Positions 1-6,448 of a stretch of 12,873 nucleotides of DNA are shown piece by piece. How positions within the stretch are numbered: position 1 is the first letter of the stretch; each line of letters opens with the position of its first letter. The stretch is from an uncultured Novosphingobium sp. (lineage in GTDB: Bacteria; Pseudomonadota; Alphaproteobacteria; Sphingomonadales; Sphingomonadaceae): NCBI GenBank assembly GCA_946886365.1, contig CAMPIM010000101.1, positions 1-12,873 of the forward strand. Reading direction: 5' to 3'. The notes beneath the pieces are model-generated. The model had not been told where the DNA came from, did not search any database, and saw only the letters and a program-made list of their open reading frames with translations. A program made the position numbers and the translations under genes.

Positions 1-281
1 GCGACGTCCTTGCCGAACGCGCTCTCAATCTCGTCATAGGTGACGAGCGTGTCCTCTATCGTATCGTGCAGCAGCGCGGTCACGATCGTCTGGTCGTCCA
101 GGCCGAAGTCAGTAAGAATGCCCGCCACTTCAATCGGGTGGCTGAAATAGGGGTCACCGCTGGCGCGCTTCTGTGACCCGTGTTTCTGGACGGAAAAGAC
201 ATAGGCGCGGTTGATCATCGCCTCGTCCGCATCCGGATCGTAGCGCTTCACCCGTTCAACAAGTTCATATTGACGCAGCAT
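1..281 (-). CDS. RelA/SpoT-type (p)ppGpp synthetase/hydrolase, N-terminal part
   Basis: Only the first 93 codons are present; the gene leaves the window at position 1. Reading minus from the ATG at 281-279 gives MLRQYELVERVKRYDPDADE, followed by the start of an HD-type hydrolase domain. His48 (in YFSHPIE) and His72-Asp73 (in LLHDTIEDT) match the metal ligands of the (p)ppGpp hydrolase site of long RSH proteins. The family makes and degrades the stringent-response alarmone in the cytoplasm. Because the hydrolase residues are intact, a bifunctional Rel/SpoT-type enzyme is more likely than a synthetase-only RelA, but the synthetase, TGS and ACT domains are out of view. No good Shine-Dalgarno precedes the start. 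It diverges from the HxlR gene across 111 bp. Confidence 0.93.
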   Translation of the reverse strand, partial: MLRQYELVERVKRYDPDADEAMINRAYVFSVQKHGSQKRASGDPYFSHPIEVAGILTDFGLDDQTIVTALLHDTIEDTLVTYDEIESAFGKDV

Positions 282-290
282 CGTGACCCG

Positions 291-318
291 ATTGTCCGGG
301 AAGCATCTTGCTGTGCAA
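291..318 (-). promoter_or_regulatory. Candidate promoter for the RelA/SpoT gene
   Basis: On the minus strand TTGCAC (318-313) and GACAAT (296-291) are separated by 16 bp and resemble -35 and -10 boxes. The start codon lies about 10 bases past the -10 box, so the leader would be almost absent. This fits the lack of a ribosome binding site. The call rests on a visual match only. Confidence 0.35.
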
Positions 319-355
319 CAAAAAAATCCCATCTTTGGACAAAATGGCTGCTCTT

Positions 356-384
356 TTGCATGGGCTGTGGCTTTGAGCTATCTA
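356..384 (+). promoter_or_regulatory. Candidate promoter for the HxlR-family gene
   Basis: TTGCAT (356-361) and TATCTA (379-384) are separated by exactly 17 bp. The first base of the chosen start codon (393) is 9 bases past the -10 box, so the transcript would begin at or within about three bases of the ATG. The call rests on a visual match to sigma-70-like boxes. Confidence 0.4.
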
Positions 385-392
385 GACGGACG

Positions 393-875
393 ATGAAACA
401 TAATCTGGCGCAGGACCTGGAACAGTGCGCGCTCCCGAGCGCGCTGGAAGCGATGGGCGAGCGCTGGTCGTTTCTCATCCTGCGCGGCGCCTTGTCGGGC
501 ATCCGGCATTTTGAGGATTTTCAGTCGTCGCTCGGCATTGCGCGCAACATTCTGGCAAACCGGCTTTCGCGGCTGGTCGAGAATGGGATCATGCTACGTC
601 AGCCGATGCAGTGCGACCGGCGCAAGATCGAGTATCGCTTGACGGAAAAGGGGCAGGAACTCGCCCCGGTCATGATCGCATTACGTCAATGGGGCGAGAA
701 ATGGGGATGTGGATCGCCGTCTTGTCAGGTGCTGGCGGACAAGCGTGACGGTCAGCCCATCCGCCGGGTGACCATTCAGGCCCACGACGGCCGGTCGTTG
801 GAGTTGAAGGACCTTGTCTGGCTTTGCCCCGACGAGGTCACGCCGATGGATCAGGAAGCTGCTACGGCGGCGTAA
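393..875 (+). CDS. HxlR-family winged-helix transcriptional regulator
   Basis: This 160-residue protein begins MKHNLAQDLEQCALPSALEA. Residues about 10-100 form the HxlR winged-helix domain: the early Cys12, the ERWSFLILRGAL helix, the recognition-helix region GIARNILANRLSRLVENGIM, and a wing with basic residues (CDRRKIEYRLTEKG). HxlR proteins are dimeric cytoplasmic regulators, some of which sense aldehydes or oxidants through the N-terminal Cys. The C-terminal tail (about 110-160) carries three more cysteines in CGSPSCQ and LWLCPDE, longer than a minimal family member; its role is unknown. The start at 393 was chosen over 360 because family similarity begins there and a promoter-like pair ends just before it. 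The target is unknown. The histidine kinase follows 46 bp downstream on the same strand and could be co-transcribed. Confidence 0.85.
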   Translation: MKHNLAQDLEQCALPSALEAMGERWSFLILRGALSGIRHFEDFQSSLGIARNILANRLSRLVENGIMLRQPMQCDRRKIEYRLTEKGQELAPVMIALRQWGEKWGCGSPSCQVLADKRDGQPIRRVTIQAHDGRSLELKDLVWLCPDEVTPMDQEAATAA

Positions 876-921
876 CGTGGGTGGCTTCACCCTGAACCTG
901 AATTCGCCTAGGCTGGCGGCG

Positions 922-2028
922 ATGTCTGTTCAACCTATTCAGCCTCAGCCTTTTTTCGCTGACAAGAACCGCGCTTTCTGGAACCTGCAATCCGTCGGAT
1001 GGGCGGGAGCGTTCCTGCTGCGCGGGTCGTCCACTATCGCCAATGGGCAGCCGCTATCCAGCCTGATCCCGGTGATGATTTCCACCGTGTCGGGCTATTC
1101 GGTGACCCTGCTGATCGCGGTCATCTTCCGATTTCTGCAAAGGCAGCGGCCGATCATCACCTGGGGCGCATCGATCGTTACCGTGGTGATGGCGGCGGGT
1201 CTGGTCGCCTTTATCGACGCCTGGGTTTTTTCGACCCAGAACCGGGCGAGCGAAACGGCGGGGCTGCAACTCTTCCTTGGCGCCTTTTATCTCAGCATAA
1301 CGCTGCTGGGTGCCTGGTCGGCGCTTTACTATGCCATCAACTTCTACCTTCAGGTGGAGGAGCAGGCGGACCAGCTGCTGCATCTGGAAAATCAGGCGTC
1401 CAGCGCGCAACTCGCCATGCTGCGCTATCAGCTCAACCCTCATTTCCTGTTCAATACGCTGAACAGCATATCGACGCTGGTGCTTTTGAAGCAGACGGAT
1501 CGCGCCAACGCGATGCTCTCACGCCTGTCATCCTTTTTGCGCTATACCCTGATCAATGAACCCACGGCGCAAGTGACGATCGAGCAGGAGGTCGAAACGC
1601 TCAAACTCTATCTGGAGATTGAGAAGATGCGGTTCGAGGACCGCCTGCGGCCGGTATTCAACATCGATCCGGCCGTCGCGCAGTCGCGATTGCCTTCCCT
1701 GCTGCTCCAGCCGCTGGTGGAAAATGCCATCAAATATGCGGTCACCCCCAAGGAAGAAGGCGCCGAAATCTCCATCACGGCGCAGCCTGCCGGTGAAAAT
1801 GTCCGGATCGTCGTATCGGATAGCGGCCCGGGATTGAACGAGGGGTTCACTCGCCCGAACATCCCAATGAGCGAGGGGACAGGCGTTGGCCTGGCGAATA
1901 TCCGCGATCGCCTGATTCAAGCGTTCGGGGAACGACAGAGCTTTGAAACGCGTTCCACGCCAAGCGGCTTTTCGGTCCATATCGAAATGCCGCTTAATCT
2001 GGATGAACCATCGAAAGTGGCCGCATGA
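922..2028 (+). CDS. LytS/AlgZ-type membrane sensor histidine kinase
   Basis: This 368-residue protein has about four hydrophobic segments in residues 23-137, then a short helical linker. The His_kinase motif LRYQLNPHFLFNTLNSIS carries the predicted phosphorylated His174. An ATPase domain follows: N-box LVENAIKY (Asn268), G1 box DSGPG (300-304) and G2 box GTGVGL (319-324). All catalytic boxes look intact. The layout matches the family of LytS, YehU and AlgZ, which phosphorylate LytTR response regulators from the inner membrane. No separate extracytoplasmic sensor domain is seen, so the signal is probably read by the membrane part. The start at 922 is preferred over 814, which would overlap the upstream gene and add 36 non-family residues. 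The stop overlaps the next gene's start by 4 bp, indicating a cognate pair. Confidence 0.93.
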   Translation: MSVQPIQPQPFFADKNRAFWNLQSVGWAGAFLLRGSSTIANGQPLSSLIPVMISTVSGYSVTLLIAVIFRFLQRQRPIITWGASIVTVVMAAGLVAFIDAWVFSTQNRASETAGLQLFLGAFYLSITLLGAWSALYYAINFYLQVEEQADQLLHLENQASSAQLAMLRYQLNPHFLFNTLNSISTLVLLKQTDRANAMLSRLSSFLRYTLINEPTAQVTIEQEVETLKLYLEIEKMRFEDRLRPVFNIDPAVAQSRLPSLLLQPLVENAIKYAVTPKEEGAEISITAQPAGENVRIVVSDSGPGLNEGFTRPNIPMSEGTGVGLANIRDRLIQAFGERQSFETRSTPSGFSVHIEMPLNLDEPSKVAA

Positions 2029-2825
2029 CCATCAGAACAATCCTCGTCGATGACGAAAGCCTGGCTATTCAAGGCCTCAAGCTCCGTCTGGAAGCGCATG
2101 AGGATGTCGAAATTGTTGAAACCTGCTCGAATGGCCGTGAAGCCATCCGCGCCATAAAGACGCATAAACCCGACCTTGTGTTCCTCGACATTCAGATGCC
2201 GGGATTTGATGGCTTTTCTGTCGTTCAGGGCCTGATGGAAGTCGAGCCGCCGCTGTTCATCTTCTGCACCGCTTATAGCGATCATGCGATTCGCGCTTTT
2301 GAGGCGCAGGCGGTGGATTACCTCATGAAGCCGGTCGATGAAGGGCGCCTTGCCGACGCGCTCGACCGCGTGCGTCAGCGTTTGTCCGAGAAGAAGCAGG
2401 TGCAGGAAGCGGAGAAGCTGCGCGAGGTGCTGGCGGAGGTCGCTCCTGACGCGATGAACGATTTCAACGCGGATGAAGAGGCGCCGTCGTCGAACCGCTT
2501 CGAGAAGCTTATCAACATCAAGGACCGGGGGCAGATTTTCCGCGTCGATGTCGATTCGATCGAGCGTATTGACGCTGCGGGCGATTATATGTGCATCTAT
2601 ACGGCGGATAATTCGCTCATCCTGCGCGAGACGATGAAGGATCTGGAGAAGCGGCTCGACCCGCGCAATTTCCAGCGGGTGCATCGGTCGACCATCGTGA
2701 ACCTCAGCCAAGTGCGGCAGGTGAAGCCGCACACCAACGGCGAATGCTTCCTGGTGCTGGAATCAGGCGCTCAGGTGAAGGTCAGCCGGTCGTACAGGGA
2801 TGTGGTGGCCCGCTTCGTCCATTGA
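2025..2825 (+). CDS. LytTR-family response regulator
   Basis: This 266-residue protein has an N-terminal receiver domain (1-120) with the acidic pair Asp9-Asp10, phosphoacceptor Asp55 in VFLDIQMPG, Thr82 and Lys102 in YLMKPVDE. A charged linker (about 120-160) leads to a C-terminal LytTR DNA-binding domain (about 165-266) with the typical stretches DSIERIDAAGDY and FQRVHRSTIVNLSQV and the ending VKVSRSYRDV. Members such as AlgR, LytR and AgrA bind paired direct repeats through beta strands. The ATGA overlap with the kinase gene indicates translational coupling and a dedicated kinase-regulator pair. The regulon cannot be told from this window. Only 7 bp separate its stop from the stop of the convergent GtrA-type gene, leaving no room for a terminator between them. 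Confidence 0.94.
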   Translation: MTIRTILVDDESLAIQGLKLRLEAHEDVEIVETCSNGREAIRAIKTHKPDLVFLDIQMPGFDGFSVVQGLMEVEPPLFIFCTAYSDHAIRAFEAQAVDYLMKPVDEGRLADALDRVRQRLSEKKQVQEAEKLREVLAEVAPDAMNDFNADEEAPSSNRFEKLINIKDRGQIFRVDVDSIERIDAAGDYMCIYTADNSLILRETMKDLEKRLDPRNFQRVHRSTIVNLSQVRQVKPHTNGECFLVLESGAQVKVSRSYRDVVARFVH

Positions 2826-2832
2826 GGCGCGC

Positions 2833-3249
2833 CTAGCGGAACACCCATTGGCGGTTGAGGCCGAACACCACGGCTGGCGTCACGAATATCATGGCCGGGA
2901 TGGGCGACCATTCCGGCCATTGCATATGGGTGACGCAGAGGAAGACCCAGAGCGCATTCAGCGCATAGCTCAATAGTGACACGGCCACGAACTTGACGCC
3001 GCGCGCGGCATGATTTCCGTCGCTATCCTGATCACGGAAGGTGAAGAGGCTGTGGGTGACATAACCGATCATCACCGCCGCCACATAACCGGTCGTGTTG
3101 GCAAGCTGCGGATGCCATCCGGCCAGAGCCGCGAGCGTCCAGTAGATGGTGGCCTGGCAGGCTGTGATGAACAGGCCGCTGAGGCCATATCGCATGATCT
3201 GCCAGAACAGGGCCTGCCGTTCCGGCGTCAGACGTGACAGCAATTTCAT
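2833..3249 (-). CDS. GtrA-type polytopic membrane protein
   Basis: This 138-residue protein starts MKLLSRLTPERQALFWQIMR and has four predicted membrane helices. The GtrA hallmarks are visible: an early FxxVGxxxT-like segment (MRYGLSGLFITACQATIYW), a middle helix with GYVAAVMIGYVTHSLFTF, and the terminal GLNRQWVFR, which matches the usual NFxxxRxWVF ending. GtrA proteins are proposed to move polyprenyl-phosphate-linked sugars across the inner membrane, or to help glycosyltransferases doing so. Upstream codons remain open as far as 3825, but they lie antisense to the GT-C-like gene and encode no membrane protein, so the ATG at 3249 is used; a GGGG-containing site precedes it. It diverges from the GT-C-like gene across 45 bp, suggesting a joint role in envelope glycan modification. 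Confidence 0.85.
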   Translation of the reverse strand: MKLLSRLTPERQALFWQIMRYGLSGLFITACQATIYWTLAALAGWHPQLANTTGYVAAVMIGYVTHSLFTFRDQDSDGNHAARGVKFVAVSLLSYALNALWVFLCVTHMQWPEWSPIPAMIFVTPAVVFGLNRQWVFR

Positions 3250-3294
3250 GAAGGCCCCGTTGCGATTTGATGCGAACGCTCTAATCCACCGGCC

Positions 3295-5196
3295 ATGAAC
3301 TTGCAAAGCGGCTTCACCCTGCGGGAAAGATCCCGGCGCGCCCTGGTCTGGACGTCTGCATGGGCGCAGGTGCACTGGAAATGGCTGACCTTCCTGATGT
3401 GGGTCGCGGCTGTGACCTGGCTGCTCTATTCGCGCTGGCCCGCCATCCATTGGCTGACGCTCAACGATACCGACGACAATATGCGGTATTTGCAGGTCAA
3501 GGACTGGCTGGCGGGGCAGGGCTGGTACGATCTGAGGCAATATCGGCTGGACCCGCCTGCCGGGTTCAACATCCACTGGTCGCGGCTGGTCGATCTGCCG
3601 ATCGCGGCGCTGATGCTGTTCTTCCGCGCGTTTCTGGAGCAGGGGCTGGCGGATCGGCTGGCCTGCGCGATTGCGCCGATGATCCCTTTGTTGCCGCTGA
3701 TGCTGGGGCTGGGTTTCATTGCGCGCCGCCTCGCTGGCGGCAATGGCTGGATACTGGCCGCCCTGGCCCCCTTCGCGGCGCAGATGGGCATCAGCATGTT
3801 CCTGCCGATGCGGATCGACCATCATGGGTGGCAGCTGGCCCTGACGGTACTGATGCTCGCGGGGCTGATCGACCGAAACTGGCTGCGCGGCGGCATCGTG
3901 GCGGGCGTGAGCAGCGCGCTGTCGATTACCATCGGCATGGAGATGATCGTCTATCTGGCGGCGGGTGGGGCGCTGATCGCGCTTCGTTGGGTATTCAAGG
4001 AAGGCGCGGCAAGGCGGATGCTGCCTTATGCGCTGAGCCTTGCTGGCTCGGTTTCCATCCTGTTCCTGCTGTTTGCAAGCTACGCAAACCGGCAGATGGT
4101 GTGCGACGCTATCTCGCCTATCTGGGTCGCCATATTCGGGGCAGTGGGCGCGGGCATGACGCTGCTGGCGCTGCTGCCACTACGCAGCTGGCAGGCCCGG
4201 CTGGGCGCAGGCGTGCTGGTGGGGGGCGCCGTCGCGGCCTTTGCATGGCTCAATTGGCCACAATGCCTGACGGGCGCCTATCAGATTTCGCCGGAGCTGG
4301 AGCGGCTGTGGCTCGCCAATATTCGTGAGGCCAAGCCGATCACGGTTCAGGCGTGGAGCCTGATCGTGCCGCTGATGGCCATTCCGGTAGCGGGGCTGTT
4401 CGGCCTGATCTGGGCGCTTTGGGAGTCGCGGCGCGATAGCGATCGGCTGTGGGCCTCGGCGACGGTCGGGCTGATGATGCTATTCTCGACGGCGCTTCTC
4501 TTTTGGCAGTTGCGAGCCGGACCAGCGGCGCAGCTGCTCGCCATCCCGGCGGCGGCGTGGGCGGCGCATCGGGTGCTTCAACTTGTCTTCTTCGGCAGGC
4601 CTCTTGCGCGTGTGTTCGGCATCATCGGAGCCGCGCTGCTCGCCGTGGCAGCGTTCGCGACGCCGCTTTATCCGCAGATCAACCAGCTCTGGGCAGCCGT
4701 GACCGGTGAAAAGCCCAAAGTACAACGCCCGGCGGCGAAGGCTCGACTACAGTCAATCAGCAAGGCCAATGGCCGCTGCCGATCGCTGCCCGCGCTGGAG
4801 GTGCTGAACCAGCTTCCTTCCGCTACCATTTTCACGATGGTGGACCTGGGGCCGCGCCTGATCGCGACCACGCATCATAGCGCGATCGCGGGTCCCTATC
4901 ATCGCAATGGCAAGGTTATCCTGGACCTGCATCATGCCTTCGACGGATCGTCGGACGGGTTCCGGCCGATCGCCGCGCGGCATCATGCGACCTACCTGCT
5001 GATCTGCCCCGGCTTTCCGGAAGGGACGGTTTACCAATCCCGCAGCCCTCGCGGCTTTTATGCGGGGTTGATGCGGGGCGATGTTCCCGGCTGGCTGCAT
5101 CCCGAGGCGTTGAAGAGCGGCTTCGCCTTGCCCTACACCCTCTATCGCATCGATTATTCAGCGGCGGGCAGCGAAAAAGTCACGCAGCAGCGCTGA
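3295..5196 (+). CDS. Large polytopic membrane protein, GT-C/STT3-like glycosyltransferase candidate
   Basis: This 633-residue protein has roughly 11-13 hydrophobic segments from residue 30 to about 465, then a soluble C-terminal domain (about 470-633). The first loop contains NDTDDNMRYLQ (Asp58, Asp60, Asp61) right after the first helix, where GT-C enzymes carry catalytic acidic residues. A later loop has MRIDHHGWQ (Asp175, His176, His177), resembling the DHH stretch of STT3/AglB-type oligosaccharyltransferases. I recognise the fold class but not a named family; no WWD catalytic motif was seen, so protein N-glycosylation should not be assumed. GT-C enzymes use polyprenyl-linked sugars on the periplasmic face, which fits the divergent GtrA-type neighbour. 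The last 39 bp overlap the 3' end of tadA on the opposite strand. Confidence 0.7.
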   Translation: MNLQSGFTLRERSRRALVWTSAWAQVHWKWLTFLMWVAAVTWLLYSRWPAIHWLTLNDTDDNMRYLQVKDWLAGQGWYDLRQYRLDPPAGFNIHWSRLVDLPIAALMLFFRAFLEQGLADRLACAIAPMIPLLPLMLGLGFIARRLAGGNGWILAALAPFAAQMGISMFLPMRIDHHGWQLALTVLMLAGLIDRNWLRGGIVAGVSSALSITIGMEMIVYLAAGGALIALRWVFKEGAARRMLPYALSLAGSVSILFLLFASYANRQMVCDAISPIWVAIFGAVGAGMTLLALLPLRSWQARLGAGVLVGGAVAAFAWLNWPQCLTGAYQISPELERLWLANIREAKPITVQAWSLIVPLMAIPVAGLFGLIWALWESRRDSDRLWASATVGLMMLFSTALLFWQLRAGPAAQLLAIPAAAWAAHRVLQLVFFGRPLARVFGIIGAALLAVAAFATPLYPQINQLWAAVTGEKPKVQRPAAKARLQSISKANGRCRSLPALEVLNQLPSATIFTMVDLGPRLIATTHHSAIAGPYHRNGKVILDLHHAFDGSSDGFRPIAARHHATYLLICPGFPEGTVYQSRSPRGFYAGLMRGDVPGWLHPEALKSGFALPYTLYRIDYSAAGSEKVTQQR

Positions 5197-5616
5197 CGCT
5201 TCCGCTTCGCCCAGTCCGCCATAGACTTCAGGGCGGTGCAGGCATTGGGGCTGCGTGAAAAGTCGGGGGCCTTGCTCGACCGCTCCGCCTTTGGGGTCGG
5301 CAGCGCCATAATATAGCCGGGCGATGCGCGCGTGGGATATGGCACCCGCGCACATCGGGCAGGGTTCCAGCGTCACCCAAAGGTCGCAGCCGGTCAGGCG
5401 GAAATCGCCCAGCCGTTCCGCCGCAGCTCGAAGCGCGACGATTTCGGCATGGGCGGTAGGGTCGCAATCGCGCCGGTTGCGATTTTCTCCTTCGCCAACG
5501 ATCCTCCCGTCGAGCGTGACGACGGCGCCGATCGGCACCTCACCCGCAAGTTCTGCCGCGCGTGCGAGTTCGAGCGCGCGGCGCATGGGTTCGGGAAGCG
5601 GAAAGGGCGGTGCCAT
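5158..5616 (-). CDS. tadA: tRNA adenosine(34) deaminase TadA
   Basis: This 152-residue cytidine/deoxycytidylate-deaminase fold enzyme has the zinc and catalytic motif His56-Ala57-Glu58 (TAHAEI) and the second zinc motif PCPMC (Cys86, Cys89), followed by GAISHARIARLYYGA. TadA converts adenosine 34 of tRNA-Arg(ACG) to inosine so that one tRNA can read several CGN codons. The length is close to that of other TadA proteins and all ligands are present. An AAGGG-type site precedes the ATG at 5616. The gene lies 39 bp behind the small membrane-protein gene on the same strand and may be co-transcribed with it. Its final codons overlap the end of the convergent membrane protein gene. Confidence 0.95.
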   Translation of the reverse strand: MAPPFPLPEPMRRALELARAAELAGEVPIGAVVTLDGRIVGEGENRNRRDCDPTAHAEIVALRAAAERLGDFRLTGCDLWVTLEPCPMCAGAISHARIARLYYGAADPKGGAVEQGPRLFTQPQCLHRPEVYGGLGEAEASALLRDFFAARR

Positions 5617-5655
5617 CCGCCAGCCCTTACAGCATAGCTATCGTCTACGAAATGA

Positions 5656-5877
5656 TCAGGGCTTCTTCACATCGACGGTCGGCACTTCGACGGTTTCGTT
5701 CCGCGTGCCTACTTCGACCTTGGCCACGTCGGCCTGGAACTTCGGCATTTGCCCGCCTTCCACGGCGATTTTGGGCAGGCTGCCCTCCTGCGTCTTTTGC
5801 AGGTCGATGAAGCCGGTCGCGATGCCAGCGGCCAGCACCAGCAAAACAATCACCAACAAGCCACCAATGAGTCGCAT
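5656..5877 (-). CDS. Small single-pass membrane protein, unknown function
   Basis: This 73-residue protein starts MRLIGGLLVIVLLVLAAGIA: one hydrophobic segment (about 3-22), which could be a membrane anchor or uncleaved signal, then a polar tail rich in Val, Lys and Glu ending VEVPTVDVKKP. No lipobox cysteine is present. The start at 5877 is set by a very strong Shine-Dalgarno (AGGAGG, 5888-5883) five bases upstream; the longer reading from 5919 lacks one and adds 14 non-hydrophobic residues. I do not recognise a family. It precedes tadA on the same strand, and its tail most likely faces the periplasm. Confidence 0.75.
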   Translation of the reverse strand: MRLIGGLLVIVLLVLAAGIATGFIDLQKTQEGSLPKIAVEGGQMPKFQADVAKVEVGTRNETVEVPTVDVKKP

Positions 5878-5961
5878 TGCTCCCTCCTTTCGTCTATCGG
5901 CTGCAAACGTCCGAGCCATGGAAAGGGTTGCGAAAGCGATCCGATCTGGCCGGTGGGCGGG

Positions 5962-5990
5962 TTGACGGCTTTCCGGAATCCCGCTACTGG
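5962..5990 (+). promoter_or_regulatory. Possible rpmB promoter
   Basis: TTGACG (5962-5967) is a good -35 match. A 17-bp spacer leads to TACTGG (5985-5990), a poor -10 match. It is the best candidate in the 155 bp between the divergent small membrane-protein gene and rpmB, but remains weak. Confidence 0.3.
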
Positions 5991-6032
5991 CGCCGCTTTC
6001 CGAACGAACATGAACTACAAGGTTGATTGACT

Positions 6033-6326
6033 ATGTCGCGCATTTGCGAGCTGACCGGCAAGGGCCGCCAGGTGGGTCACAATGTTTCCCACGCCAATAA
6101 CAAGACGAAGCGCGTGTTCCTGCCCAACTTGCAGAATGTGTCGCTGATTTCCGAAACGCTGGAAACCACCGTCAAGCTGCGCGTGTCGACGCATGGCCTG
6201 CGTTCGGTTGAACATAATGGCGGGCTGGACAACTGGCTGCTGAAGACCAACGACGACAAGCTGTCGCTGAAGGCGCGCCGTCTGAAGCGCGACATCGTCA
6301 AGAAGCAGGCTGCTCCGGCCGCCTGA
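6033..6326 (+). CDS. rpmB: 50S ribosomal protein L28
   Basis: This 97-residue basic protein starts [20 protein letters not shown] and continues with [15 protein letters not shown] and [20 protein letters not shown], the L28 signature. The roughly 97-residue length is usual for alphaproteobacterial L28. It is a structural protein of the large ribosomal subunit. A TTG two codons upstream (6027) is open in frame, but the ATG at 6033 is conserved and has AAGG (6019-6022) about ten bases upstream. A six-codon reading frame (6010-6030) ends two bases before the start. The gene is monocistronic, with an intrinsic terminator 27 bp after its stop. Confidence 0.97.
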   Translation: MSRICELTGKGRQVGHNVSHANNKTKRVFLPNLQNVSLISETLETTVKLRVSTHGLRSVEHNGGLDNWLLKTNDDKLSLKARRLKRDIVKKQAAPAA

Positions 6327-6353
6327 TTCGGTTCGATTCGTTTCGGCTTTAAG

Positions 6354-6381
6354 AAGCGGCCTGGTAACGGGCCGCTTTTTT
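6354..6381 (+). terminator. Intrinsic terminator of rpmB
   Basis: The arms AAGCGGCC (6354-6361) and GGCCGCTT (6370-6377) form a perfect 8-bp stem with an 8-base loop, followed by a T run to 6381. The stem can also form on the minus strand, where the following tract (TTCTTAAAG) is weaker. Confidence 0.9.
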
Positions 6382-6393
6382 GCGTGCCGGGAG

Positions 6394-6409
6394 GATGCGC
6401 CCGCGCATC
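6394..6409. other. Short inverted repeat between rpmB and the phytase-like gene
   Basis: GATGCGC and GCGCATC flank a 2-base centre. There is no T run on either side, so it is not an obvious intrinsic terminator. It lies in the 122-bp gap between the convergent genes and could be a second fold after the rpmB terminator or chance in GC-rich DNA. Confidence 0.3.
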
Positions 6410-6448
6410 ATTCCCGCATGTGCGGCGCTGCCTGATACCGCTTTTTTC

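Noticed and set aside
3250..3825. Open 192-codon extension upstream of the GtrA-type gene on the minus strand
   Set aside because: It lies antisense to the GT-C-like gene, its residues are Arg/Gln/Pro-rich as expected of a GC-rich shadow frame, and the membrane-protein similarity begins only at the ATG at 3249.
4449..4725. Overlapping frames inside the GT-C-like gene
   Set aside because: They are short, on both strands, with no motif, and are explained by high third-position GC.
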